NCBI GenBank assembly: GCA_018267095.1
Contig: JAFDZC010000006.1
Span: forward strand, 1 to 64,000
DNA length: 64,000 nucleotides
From: Bacteroidota bacterium
GTDB lineage: Bacteria; Bacteroidota; Bacteroidia; Flavobacteriales; Flavobacteriaceae
Reading direction: 5' to 3'
Shown here: positions 1 to 9,600 of the stretch, piece by piece
Position numbering within the stretch: position 1 is the stretch's first letter
Layout of the letters: each line of letters begins with the position of its first letter
The notes under the pieces: model-generated
The model's database searches: none
Told to the model about the DNA's origin: nothing
What the model saw: the letters and a program-made list of their open reading frames with translations, nothing else
Made by a program: the position numbers and the translations under genes

Positions 1-11
1 CTCCTCTGCGA

Positions 12-124
12 GCGGGATGGCAGCGGCATCCTTTTGTGAGGCAGGAACAAAAGATACAGCGAACAGCCCGACGGCGAGCGCGGAAACTTTCTGTGGAATG
101 TTGCGTTTGACGAGCCGGCTCGCC
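12..124 (+). repeat. Dispersed intergenic repeat, copy R1
   Basis: This GC-rich stretch ends a few bases past the stop codon of the minus-strand aminopeptidase gene. It shares a 20-base block (17-36, ATGGCAGCGGCATCCTTTTG) with the copy near 53365, and the block AAAGATACAGCGAACAGC further on. Its right end (CGCCCTAAAA) recurs at 59888 and, inverted, at 13716. It has no coding potential. Function is unknown. Confidence 0.75.
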
Positions 125-130
125 CTAAAA

Positions 131-1984
131 CTATTCTAGAGTCTTTTGCAAATCTTGAACAGTCGTTAAATGATAACCCGATTTTGCTTTTTCAAAAATC
201 TGTTTTGCCCAAGTTTTACCATCGGGCGTTTTGACCATTTCTTTGTATAAGGTTTGCAACGAACCGGTGCGGCTGGTGGATATCATAAACTTTTCGATCG
301 CCAGATAAGCCGGTTTGTATTGATGTTTAATCGCTTGCACAAACCATTGGCGCTTGATGACAAAGTTTCCGCCTTGGGTAAAGTTGAACTCTTGGTCGAT
401 GGCGGTCATTTCTTTTTGGGTGATATCCGACGGAAGGTAATCGATGAAATGCTGTTTTTCATTGGTTGATTTGATTTTGGCGCTCAAGCCTTTCACGCCA
501 GTTTGTCGCCAAGTTTTTTGAATTTGGTCGATAGCGTTGAAATCTTCTGAAACAGGCGTGATGATATTGGATGGAATGCCCGGTTTATAAATCCAAGTTT
601 CAGCTTTGATTTTGTTGGCTAGTTCTTTATTGCCTTTGATCAGATGATCATTGAAATATTTCAAGAAATCTTCGGTGGTGATGGATTGAAAAGCATGTGC
701 ATTAAAATACTCGGTGATGAACTGGTCAAAAGCTTTGCGACCCACAACATTTTCAACGGTTTGTAAAAACGCATAGCCTTTTTCATACGGAATGTCACTC
801 AAGGATTCATCCGCATTTTGGCCGTCGACATTGACTTTGAGTTGGGTAGCGGGATTATTCGGGCCGTAATCTTGCATGTTGTCTGCGAGCGTTTTTCTGC
901 TTAAAACATCTTGCATTTTGGCTTCTTGAACACCAAAAATAGCTTCGCCAATGCGATGTTCTACATAAGTGGTAAAACCTTCGTTGAGCCAAACGTCGTT
1001 CCAAGTGGCGTTGGTGACCAAATTACCGCTCCAACTATGGCCGAGTTCGTGCGCCAGCAAACTGGTAAGCGAACGATCGCCGGCAATCACGCCAGGAGTC
1101 AGGAAGGTTAGGTTGGGATTTTCCATGCCACCATACGGAAAGCTCGGCGGTAAAACCAGTACGTCATAACGCCCCCAGCGATAAGGGCCAAAGAGTTTTT
1201 CAGCAGCCGTGACCATTTTTCCGAGTTCGCCGAATTCCCAAGCAGCTTTATCTAATACTGATTTTTCGGCATAAACTCCGGTGCGCTGGTCAATCGATTT
1301 GAAGCCCATATCTCCCACAGCAATGGCCATCAAATACGATGGAATGGCTTTGTCTTGTTTGAAGGTATAAACCCCGGTATCGTTTTTTTGTTGTGGATTC
1401 ACCGCGCTCATCACGGCCATCAAATCTTTCGGAACGGTGACTTTTGCGTTATAAGTATATCGTACAGCCGGAGAATCTTGACACGGAATCCAAGTGCGCG
1501 ACCAAATACTTTCACCTTGTGAGAACAAGAACGGATGTTTTTGATCGGCAGTTTGCGCCGGAGTCAACCATTGTAAGGCTACTGCGTCTTTGGTGGTGGT
1601 ATAATAAATATTAACTTTTGTGGTGGTTGGTTCAATTTGGATAATCAAAGGTTTTCCGTGGTATTTTACTTCTTCACCGAGTTTGAAAGCCGTTGCTTTT
1701 TCATCATCGCCTAAGGTAACTTTTTGAATGTTCAGTGTGTTTTCATCCAAGATGATTTCGTTTCCTTTGCTTAAATTGTCTATCGTCCAAGAGGCTTTTC
1801 CGGAAATGGTTTGCGTTTCAAAATCAACTTTGATGTCTAAATCAAGGTGCTTGACCACCGCGGACTCTGGGTTTGAAAAAGTGTGTGTGTCTTTTGCAGA
1901 ATCAGCATTTTTAGTAACGTCATTTTCTTTTTTCTGACAGGCAACAAGCAACAGAATTAAGCCTAGGAAATAAATCTTCTTCAT
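131..1984 (-). CDS. M1 family metallo-aminopeptidase, lipoprotein
   Basis: Predicted zinc aminopeptidase of the M1 family, related to leukotriene A4 hydrolase-type enzymes, cleaving N-terminal residues from peptides. The 617-residue product starts with a lipoprotein signal (LLLVAC, Cys16), so it is probably anchored in the cell envelope. The substrate-anchoring GGMENP motif is at residues 285-290. The zinc site is HELGH (312-316), with the third ligand Glu335 in NEGF and the usual 18-residue spacing. Length fits the LTA4H-like subgroup, which carries a C-terminal helical domain. The gene stands alone downstream of the pdh operon, separated by a terminator. A dispersed repeat begins just past its stop codon. 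Confidence 0.93.
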   Translation of the reverse strand: MKKIYFLGLILLLVACQKKENDVTKNADSAKDTHTFSNPESAVVKHLDLDIKVDFETQTISGKASWTIDNLSKGNEIILDENTLNIQKVTLGDDEKATAFKLGEEVKYHGKPLIIQIEPTTTKVNIYYTTTKDAVALQWLTPAQTADQKHPFLFSQGESIWSRTWIPCQDSPAVRYTYNAKVTVPKDLMAVMSAVNPQQKNDTGVYTFKQDKAIPSYLMAIAVGDMGFKSIDQRTGVYAEKSVLDKAAWEFGELGKMVTAAEKLFGPYRWGRYDVLVLPPSFPYGGMENPNLTFLTPGVIAGDRSLTSLLAHELGHSWSGNLVTNATWNDVWLNEGFTTYVEHRIGEAIFGVQEAKMQDVLSRKTLADNMQDYGPNNPATQLKVNVDGQNADESLSDIPYEKGYAFLQTVENVVGRKAFDQFITEYFNAHAFQSITTEDFLKYFNDHLIKGNKELANKIKAETWIYKPGIPSNIITPVSEDFNAIDQIQKTWRQTGVKGLSAKIKSTNEKQHFIDYLPSDITQKEMTAIDQEFNFTQGGNFVIKRQWFVQAIKHQYKPAYLAIEKFMISTSRTGSLQTLYKEMVKTPDGKTWAKQIFEKAKSGYHLTTVQDLQKTLE

Positions 1985-2014
1985 TCAATATAAATTTAAG
2001 CGAAAGGTAAACAA

Positions 2015-2045
2015 AAAACCCGTCGAGAAAATCAGGACGGGTTTT
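2015..2045 (-). terminator. Terminator after pdhC
   Basis: The inverted repeat AAAACCCGTC/GACGGGTTTT encloses an 11-base loop and is followed on the minus strand by a T-rich run. It lies between the pdhC stop and the start of the aminopeptidase gene, so it ends the pdhA-pdhC transcript. Confidence 0.85.
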
Positions 2046-2064
2046 AAAATATAATTTGAATCGG

Positions 2065-3693
2065 TTAGGCCAACATGGTCACCGGGTTTTCAAGGTATTG
2101 TCTCAAAGTTTGTAAAAACTGAGCTCCTGTGGCGCCATCAACAGTTCTGTGATCGCAAGCCAAAGTCACTTTCATGGTATTTCCTACTACAATTTGACCG
2201 TTTCTCACCACCGGTTTTTCTACAATTGCGCCTACCGATAGAATGGCAGAATTCGGTTGGTTGATGATTGAAGTAAACTCGGTAATGCCAAACATGCCCA
2301 AGTTCGAAACTGTGAAAGTACTTCCTTCCATTTCAGAAGGTTGCAGTTTTTTAGATTTTGCTTTACCGGCCAAATCTTTTACCTGAGCACCAATTTGCGA
2401 AAGCGTCATCTGATCGGTGAAACGCAATACTGGAACTACGAGTCCGTCTTCAACTGCAACTGCGACACCTACATTGACGTGGTGGTTGATGATGATGGCA
2501 TCCTCTCTCCATTGTGAATTCACTTTCGGATGTTTTTTAAGGGCCATCGCGCAGGCTTTGATGACCATATCGTTAAACGATACTTTGGTGTCGGGAATAT
2601 TGTTGATCATTCCTCGTGAACGCATCGCTTCGTCCATTGAAACTTCAATGGTCAAATAGAAATGCGGTGCGGTAAAAATGGATTCAGACAAACGCTTGGC
2701 AATAGTTTTGCGCATTTGCGAATTCTTGATTTCTTCTGAATACATTTCGCCGGCCGGAACAAACGGTTGAACCGCAGCAGTTGGAGCGGCTGCAATAGCT
2801 TGTGATGCAGAAACCGGAGCTGCTGCGCTTGGCGTATAGTTCTCAATGTCGCTTTTGACAATGCGGCCATTTTCACCGCTGCCTTGCACTTGGGTATAGT
2901 CGATTCCTTTTTCTTCAGCTAATTTTTTGGCCAAAGGAGAAATAAAAATTCTTCGGTCGTCAGAAGTTGGCGTGGTGGTAACCACTGGAGTCGATGCAGA
3001 TTCAACTACCGCTGTTGCCGGAGCCGAAGCAGCTGGTGCGGTGCCTCCTTTTTGGAAGTTTTCAGCAACGCCGGTTACATCCGTTCCTGCTGGTCCGATG
3101 ATGGCCAATACGCTGTCTACCGGAGCAGTTTGTCCTTCTTGAACGCCAATGTATAATAAGGTTCCTGAATTGAAAGACTCAAATTCCATCGTGGCTTTGT
3201 CGGTTTCAATCTCGGCTAAAATATCGCCTTCTTTAATGGTATCGCCGATTTTTTTGAGCCAAGTAGCCACGGTTCCGTCGGTCATGGTATCACTCAGCCT
3301 AGGCATAGTGACCACGACAACACCTTTTGGTAAAGCTGCCGGAGCAGAAGTAGTTGCAGCAGGAGCAGCGGTTTCTTGTACAGCTGGAGTTTCAGCCGCT
3401 GGGGCAGAAGTCACCGGAGCTTTTCCGAGATGGAGCAATGGAGCAATGTCTTCGCCTTCAGCGCCAATGATGGCCAATAGTGAATCCACCGGAGCGGTTT
3501 CGCCTTCTTGGATGCCTATATGTAAAAGAGTTCCCGAATTGAACGACTCAAATTCCATGGTGGCTTTGTCTGTTTCAATTTCGGCTAATATATCTCCTTC
3601 GTTGATTTTGTCTCCTACTTTTTTAAGCCATTTGGCCACAACACCTTCGGTCATGGTATCGCTTAAACGGGGCATGGTTATAATCTTTGCCAT
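2065..3693 (-). CDS. pdhC: Pyruvate dehydrogenase E2, dihydrolipoamide acetyltransferase
   Basis: E2 core of the pyruvate dehydrogenase complex, transferring the acetyl group from lipoate to CoA. About 542 residues. Two N-terminal lipoyl domains carry the lipoylation motif TDKATMEFESF (Lys43 in the first; the second near residue 170), separated by Ala/Pro/Thr-rich linkers. A peripheral subunit-binding domain follows (ISPLAKKLAEEKG to GRIVKSDIENY), then the catalytic domain with DHRTVDG near the C terminus. I start at the ATG of MAKIITMP; an in-frame TTG two codons upstream is less likely. It lies 13 bases after pdhA, in one operon. The E1 beta gene is not adjacent. The strongly biased linker codons create a long antisense ORF that is not a gene. 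Confidence 0.96.
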   Translation of the reverse strand: MAKIITMPRLSDTMTEGVVAKWLKKVGDKINEGDILAEIETDKATMEFESFNSGTLLHIGIQEGETAPVDSLLAIIGAEGEDIAPLLHLGKAPVTSAPAAETPAVQETAAPAATTSAPAALPKGVVVVTMPRLSDTMTDGTVATWLKKIGDTIKEGDILAEIETDKATMEFESFNSGTLLYIGVQEGQTAPVDSVLAIIGPAGTDVTGVAENFQKGGTAPAASAPATAVVESASTPVVTTTPTSDDRRIFISPLAKKLAEEKGIDYTQVQGSGENGRIVKSDIENYTPSAAAPVSASQAIAAAPTAAVQPFVPAGEMYSEEIKNSQMRKTIAKRLSESIFTAPHFYLTIEVSMDEAMRSRGMINNIPDTKVSFNDMVIKACAMALKKHPKVNSQWREDAIIINHHVNVGVAVAVEDGLVVPVLRFTDQMTLSQIGAQVKDLAGKAKSKKLQPSEMEGSTFTVSNLGMFGITEFTSIINQPNSAILSVGAIVEKPVVRNGQIVVGNTMKVTLACDHRTVDGATGAQFLQTLRQYLENPVTMLA

Positions 3694-3706
3694 AGTCAAT
3701 ACGCAA

Positions 3707-4705
3707 TTACAATTTGTGTGGAATAAATGGATAATCTCTTTGTTCGTATACTACATCATACATTTGTTGAATATCCGGGAAGTCAGATTCTTCAGCAAAA
3801 GTAGCACACTCTTCAACCAAATTCTTTACACGCTCGTCGATGGCTTCAATCTCGGCATCGGTGGCGTATTTTTGGTCTTTAATCACATCGAGTACTTGGG
3901 TGATCGGGTCAATTTTGCGATATTCATCAACCTCTTCTTTTGAGCGATATAATTGTGCATCAGACATCGAGTGACCTCTGTAGCGATACGTTTTCATTTC
4001 AAGAAAAGTAGGTCCGTCCCCACGACGTGCGCGCTCAATAGCTTCATGCATGGCTTCGGCTACTTTTACCGGATTCATTCCGTCTACCGGGCCGCATGGC
4101 ATTTCATATCCTAAGCCCAGTTTCCAAACATCGGTGTGGTTGGCTGTTCTTTCGACGGAAGTTCCCATGGCATAACCGTTGTTCTCTACGATAAAAACCA
4201 CCGGAAGTTTCCATAACATGGCCATATTGAAAGCTTCGTGTAACGATCCTTGACGTGCAGCACCGTCACCAAAATAGGTAAGGGTTACACCGTCGCGTCC
4301 GAAATACTGATCAGCAAATGCGATTCCGGCGCCCACCGGGATTTGTGCTCCTACAATTCCGTGCCCGCCGTAAAAACCTTTTTCTTTTGAGAAAATATGC
4401 ATTGATCCGCCCATTCCTTTTGAAGTACCGGTAACTTTACCGAGCAATTCAGCCATAACGGCTCTTGGGTCAACGCCCATACCAATAGGTTGAACGTGGT
4501 TGCGGTAAGCGGTGATCATTTTGTCTTTGGATAAATCCATCGCGTGTAATGCACCCGCTAAAACGGCTTCTTGTCCGTTGTATAAGTGAAGGAATCCTCT
4601 AATTTTTTGTTGAATGTAAAGAGCGGCTAGTTTGTCTTCAAATTTTCTCCAAAATAGCATGTCTTCATACCATTTTAAGTAAACTTCTCTTGTAATTTCT
4701 TTCAT
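3707..4705 (-). CDS. pdhA: Pyruvate dehydrogenase E1 component, alpha subunit
   Basis: Alpha subunit of the ThDP-dependent E1 enzyme that decarboxylates pyruvate and acetylates the E2 lipoyl group. The thiamine-diphosphate motif GDGA...ENN is clear (GDGAARQGSLHEAFN to IVENNGYAMGTS), as is the phosphorylation-loop-like segment YRGHSMSD. I chose the ATG of MKEITREVYLKW, giving 332 residues. The ORF is open for 33 more codons upstream, but that extension contains a good -7 promoter box (4787-4794) and no family-like sequence. Forms an operon with pdhC. The partner beta subunit (pdhB) must be encoded elsewhere. Confidence 0.95.
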   Translation of the reverse strand: MKEITREVYLKWYEDMLFWRKFEDKLAALYIQQKIRGFLHLYNGQEAVLAGALHAMDLSKDKMITAYRNHVQPIGMGVDPRAVMAELLGKVTGTSKGMGGSMHIFSKEKGFYGGHGIVGAQIPVGAGIAFADQYFGRDGVTLTYFGDGAARQGSLHEAFNMAMLWKLPVVFIVENNGYAMGTSVERTANHTDVWKLGLGYEMPCGPVDGMNPVKVAEAMHEAIERARRGDGPTFLEMKTYRYRGHSMSDAQLYRSKEEVDEYRKIDPITQVLDVIKDQKYATDAEIEAIDERVKNLVEECATFAEESDFPDIQQMYDVVYEQRDYPFIPHKL

Positions 4706-4786
4706 CGTGTTTCTTTGACTTGATGGTTGTTGAATGATGTTTTTTTGAAAATGCAAAACAGTCGCCTCACACAATTTTGCGAAAGG

Positions 4787-4794
4787 CAAAAGTA
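4787..4794 (-). promoter_or_regulatory. -7 promoter element of pdhA-pdhC
   Basis: On the minus strand this reads TACTTTTG, a perfect match to the Bacteroidota -7 consensus TAnnTTTG. It lies about 80 bases before the chosen pdhA start. No clear -33 TTTG is seen at 19-21 bases upstream. Its position inside the longer ORF argues for the shorter PdhA. Confidence 0.55.
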
Positions 4795-4843
4795 AACATT
4801 CCAACGAAGAATTAAAATATAAAAACCTTAATTTTTATAACCC

Positions 4844-5326
4844 TTACAGGAAGTTTTTGTCAAAGGTAAACGGCAATAAATTTTTGAGTGAATCAGACAA
4901 GTATATGTTGCCGATTTCTCCCATAAAATAAATGGGAATAGGTCGGTCTTGTTTGAATTCGTATTCAGCAATCGATTGTCGGCAGGCGCCACAGGGTGGA
5001 ATCGGAGATTGCGTTTGATTGGTGTCAGAAGCTGCCGTGATGGCCATCGCAATAATCTTAGCCTCGGGCGCTACAGCCCCAGCCTGAAAAATAGCCACGC
5101 GCTCAGCACACAATCCTGAAGGATAGGCTGCATTTTCTTGATTCGATCCCAACACAACTTGTCCGTTGTCTAAAAGCAAGGCGGCACCGACTCTGAATTT
5201 TGAATACGGAGCATACGCTTTTTTTCTAATCTCTACAGCTTTTTGCATGAGTTGCTGAATGTTCTCAGGAAGTTCTTGCAATGACTCGAAGACCGCGAGT
5301 TGGGTGTTGATGGTAATGTTCTTCAT
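4844..5326 (-). CDS. cdd: Cytidine deaminase
   Basis: Zinc enzyme converting cytidine or deoxycytidine to uridine or deoxyuridine in pyrimidine salvage. The 160-residue product has the CAE motif (Cys73, catalytic Glu75) and PCGACR (zinc ligands Cys112 and Cys115), typical of the homotetrameric short form. I start at MKNITINTQ; an extension of 11 codons would run into the porV terminator hairpin. It sits between porV and pdhA on the same strand, but the terminator upstream suggests separate transcription from porV. Confidence 0.95.
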   Translation of the reverse strand: MKNITINTQLAVFESLQELPENIQQLMQKAVEIRKKAYAPYSKFRVGAALLLDNGQVVLGSNQENAAYPSGLCAERVAIFQAGAVAPEAKIIAMAITAASDTNQTQSPIPPCGACRQSIAEYEFKQDRPIPIYFMGEIGNIYLSDSLKNLLPFTFDKNFL

Positions 5327-5344
5327 AAAAGTACAAGGGAAAAA

Positions 5345-5378
5345 AAATCCAAATTTCAAAAAGGAGAAATTTGGATTT
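5345..5378 (-). terminator. Terminator after porV
   Basis: A 13-bp perfect inverted repeat (AAATCCAAATTTC/GAAATTTGGATTT) with an 8-base loop is followed on the minus strand by a run of Ts. It separates the porU-porV transcript from cdd. Confidence 0.85.
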
Positions 5379-5398
5379 TTAATTAAATTATTTGTTGT

Positions 5399-6580
5399 CT
5401 AGTATTCATCATATTTATCACCGAAAGCAAAACTGAGCGAGAAGCGCAGTGTGTTTTCGAGCGGGTTTTTAACTTTTGAAATCGCAAACAAATACGATAC
5501 ATCAACTTTGATGGTATTGTATTTAAATCCGGCACCGAGTGAAGCAAATCTTCTGGCACCTTTTTGAGGACTCTCGTTGAAATAACCTAAACGGAAAGCA
5601 AATGAGTCTTGATAGCTATATTCTGTTCCAATAGAATAAGTGAATTCTTTAAGTTCTTCACTAAATCCATCGGGCGCATCACCGAACGATTTGAAAATAC
5701 CTTCCACCCAACCAATTTTATCATATTTGGCGATGGCCTCTGCTTTTTCGGCATCGTCAATCACACCATTTCCGTTTGAATCTGTTGGTTCAATTGGCGT
5801 AGGAACCAAAAGCTTGTTAACTTCTGCATTTAAAGTCACTTTGTTGTAATCATCGAGGATAAAGTCAAATCCGGCACCGATTTTCATGTTTGAAGGCAAA
5901 AAGTTCGCTCCCGCATCACCTTGCGATTTGTCGTAGTTGATTTTAGGCCCAAGATTTTGAAGGTTGAAACCCCAACGCAATCTTCCGTTAAAGCTATTGA
6001 AAGCCATTTCTTCAGATTGATGAAAGCCAGATACATCAAAAGCAAACGAACTCGCGGCAGCAGAGTTTTGTCCTTCAGTTGGGATTCTCAGATTTGAACG
6101 AATAAAACGACCGGCTACCGACATCGAGAAATAATCACTAAGCTTCAAAGCATAAGAAACATCTAAAGCATATTCAGCCGGTTTTACTACGTTTGGTTGA
6201 TCGTCAACGTTTTGTCTTAATTCTATTTCTCCTAAACTGAAGTATCGAATACTAGCTCCAAAGGCGCTTCGTTCGTTGTATTTGTTAAAATAAGTAACCT
6301 GTGAAAGAGATATATCATTAACCAATTCAACCAAATAAGGTGTATATCCTACAGAGAAACCTTGTTTGTCGTTTGAGAAAGCATATTTGGATGGGTTCCA
6401 TTGTTGTGAAAAAACGTCTGCAGATGTGGCAACACCATTGTCGGCCATACCGGCAGCTCTAGCGTCTGCAGCTACCAACAAAAAAGGAACACCTGTGGTA
6501 ATTACTCGGGTAGTAGTGGTTTGAGCAAATGAAAATTGGAGGCTTATGAGGCAAAGAAATCCAGCTAAAATCTTTTTCAT
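5399..6580 (-). CDS. porV: Type IX secretion system outer-membrane protein PorV
   Basis: PorV (LptO) is an outer-membrane beta-barrel of the T9SS. In this family it collects cargo from the SprA translocon and delivers it to the PorU sortase. The 393-residue product has a cleavable signal peptide ending near FSFAQ, the family N-terminal region around ADARAAGMADNGVA, and alternating beta-strand segments ending in an aromatic-rich C terminus (FSLSFAFGDKYDEY). It follows porU by 36 bases on the same strand, with a strong terminator downstream, so porU and porV are probably co-transcribed. Confidence 0.95.
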   Translation of the reverse strand: MKKILAGFLCLISLQFSFAQTTTTRVITTGVPFLLVAADARAAGMADNGVATSADVFSQQWNPSKYAFSNDKQGFSVGYTPYLVELVNDISLSQVTYFNKYNERSAFGASIRYFSLGEIELRQNVDDQPNVVKPAEYALDVSYALKLSDYFSMSVAGRFIRSNLRIPTEGQNSAAASSFAFDVSGFHQSEEMAFNSFNGRLRWGFNLQNLGPKINYDKSQGDAGANFLPSNMKIGAGFDFILDDYNKVTLNAEVNKLLVPTPIEPTDSNGNGVIDDAEKAEAIAKYDKIGWVEGIFKSFGDAPDGFSEELKEFTYSIGTEYSYQDSFAFRLGYFNESPQKGARRFASLGAGFKYNTIKVDVSYLFAISKVKNPLENTLRFSLSFAFGDKYDEY

Positions 6581-6616
6581 TCTAATTTTTTAAAAGTTTA
6601 CAAATATAGTATTTTA

Positions 6617-9600
6617 TTAAAGTATTACAAGTTTCTCGTACTTTTCTGCTTTTGAGTTACTCAGCAGAGATTTCACGGTCAGTTTGTAAATATAGACACC
6701 TTTGCCAATTCGGTCGCCAAAATCATCGCGACCATCCCAAGTAATGCTTCGGGCCAAGGTGCCATCGGTGGTGATGGTTTGGTTTTTGGTCCAGACAATT
6801 TTACCGGTCACCGTTAAAACCTGCACTTGTACCTCAAGCGGCTCCAGAGGTTTGTTGTGGTTGAACCAAAATTCTGTGTAGCTTGTAAAAGGATTCGGAT
6901 AATTCAAGACATTGCTCAAAGTAAGTGAATCGTCGCCCACAACTACAAACTGAATTTCAGCAGTGACTAAGTTGTTGTATACATCCCAAGCTTTAAACAA
7001 CAACGTATGTAATCCGGTTTTGAGGTTTCTGAACGGGAATTTAACTTTTCCGCTTTTGTAATTGTCCAAAGCCGTTTCATAATAATCGTTGAGTTTATAA
7101 GGATTGGTCTCGTCGCCGTCGAGAATTGCAACGATGTCATGGCCAATTCCGCTGGCTGTGTTGATGCCGTTTTCGTCTTCTAAAAAGGCTAAGAATAAAG
7201 GAGATTGATTGGTAATGCCACCCGAAACAAAACTTTCATCGTTCATGTATAGCTTGACTTTTGGAGCGATATTATCTGAGGCTGCATTTGGATTGATACC
7301 GCCAATTTTGATGTTGGTGTTGTATCCGGTTTTGTCAAAATTCAAACTGTTTTGCTTGGCATAAAAACTAATTTTTCCGTTTCCGAGTGGAATGCTGATG
7401 TCTCTCGGAACCACAAACCCAAACTCAAATTGACCATTGGTTACCGAAGCATTGCCTCTAAAAATAGTCTCGCCCAAAGTGTTAAAATTCATTGCAGGAT
7501 TGTTCCCGTCGTTGTTGAGTGTTGTTCGAACAATAGTTTTGTCGAAAATGTTGACCAATAATTCGCCGTTGTACTGGTTGAGTGGTTGGTTGTTTTCATC
7601 GGTGATTTCACCTGCCAGTTTTACATAGGCCAACGATTTAAAATCGTCAATGGCTGTTGAGCTGCTTATTGAGACATCGTTGACTTTGGTCAGATTGATG
7701 CGAGGAGTTGGGATGGCCAATTTTAAAGCGGGATCTCCTAAATAAAATACGATATCAGTGCGGTAATCAAAGTCGTTTTTGGCCAATCTCAAAGCTTCTG
7801 CCATCGATACATATTGGTCAGAGCCATATGAAAATAAATACTTTGCTAATGTATCGTTAAAATCTTCTCCGGTGGATTGATAAATCTCTCGAACGGTGGT
7901 AATCATTGAAATGGCGCCGCCTTTTGGATTCCAATAAACATATTCCCCTGCCGTAGGTCTGAATGGATTGTCAAATCTTGAAAATTCACAGGTAATAGTT
8001 ACAAACAACGGATACTTATAACGATTGGATAAATTTTGTCCGTCAGATTTTTCCCAAATGCGTTCTTGCGAAAGACCGTCCTCGCCGCCATGGCCTAAAT
8101 AATTAACCATGAGTGCGCCTTTTTCAAAAAACTCAAACACGTCTTTGCGCGCTTTTGGATATCGGCTTCCTCCGGCGGAAGTTTCCTGTACATAAGAATC
8201 TAACAATACTTTTTCGTAGTTTAAAAAAGGCTTTTGGGTAATAATTGTATCGGCCATATTGTTGATTCGTCCCTGAAGCGAGCTGTCGCTACTTTTGTCG
8301 GCATCATCGGCGATGACGACAATATTGTTGCGCCAACTACCATAGGATTTAAGGTCCTTGTATTCAATGACCTTGTTGACTAACTCTGCAGCTTGAGTAG
8401 TGCTCGAGGCAATCATACGTCCAACGGCAATGTCAATTTCTCCCACTTTGCTCGGATAGCTTTGGTCGAGATTTCCTTCGTTGTCATCCATAAAGACAAA
8501 AAAGTCATCGCTGGCAAAAGAACTCGGATCAACCGAAAAACTATTAAGCGCATGATATATAGGAACAATATTCGACGAGATTGAAATGCGGTTTTTAAAA
8601 TCGTAGGAAGCATCGCCAAAAAGATTGACATATTTTACGCGCTTGTCATCGGCAGATGCATTGAAATAAACATACTTGATAAAATTTCTGATGGCAGCCA
8701 CGTCTTGTTTTCCGCTGGCAAACTCTTGGTAAATGCTTTCAAGGGTGACCACTTTTACATTGAGTTGGCTGTCGGTTCGGTGAAAAGCAGCCAGTTTATC
8801 TGCCTGAGACTTTAAAAAATTCGGAGTGATAATCAAATAATCAATGTCTTTGAATTGGCCTTGATCATCATTAAAAATGGTGCCTTTGAGATTTTGATTG
8901 GCCACACGCGTGCGTGAATCAGTGCTAGGGGTGTAATAATCATTGGCGTCAACAGCAATGTATTTTTTGAGCGAGCCAAAATTTGCTTTAAATGTAAAAG
9001 TGCTTTGATTGTTGTTGACCGCTTGTTTTACATTATATATATCGGTGATGTCCCAAACCTTTATGATGTTGGTGGCATTGGCAATCTGATATTCTCCAAT
9101 CTGATTGCCTGAGGCAGAAGCATCATACTGAAAAGCAAACTGTTTGTTGTAGCCGGTGAGGTTTCGCTTGGATTTGAGCAGAATATAATCGAGGAAACCT
9201 TTAGAATCTGGTACGCCATTGTTGTTGTAATTCAGAGTGATTCGGATGTTTTCAGCTGAAGTAATATTGGTGCTTAAAGTTGCTGGATCAGCTTTACTCG
9301 ATCCGCCGATGGCCGAAAAATTTAAGGCGCCCACTGATTCATTGTTGGCTTTTACACTCATTGAGGTAGTCGTTGAAGAAATAGCCGCAGCATAAATATA
9401 CATATTGACAGGAGCAGAAGTTACTATATTGGGGATATTAAAATCAAAACTTTGCTCTTCGGTAAAATCAAATTGTTCTCCGAACCATCGTCTGCCTAAT
9501 CGCGTTATATTGACTAGGTCATTCTCGTGATAACTATAACCGTCAAATTGTGAAATGCTTACGTTGGCCGCGGCGCTCGGTTGTGACATATCGGTTATGC

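Noticed and set aside
3149..3943. A 264-codon plus-strand ORF opposite pdhC/pdhA
   Set aside because: It is the antisense of lipoyl domains and Ala/Pro-rich linkers. It has low-complexity composition and no start context, and the minus-strand proteins are unambiguous.
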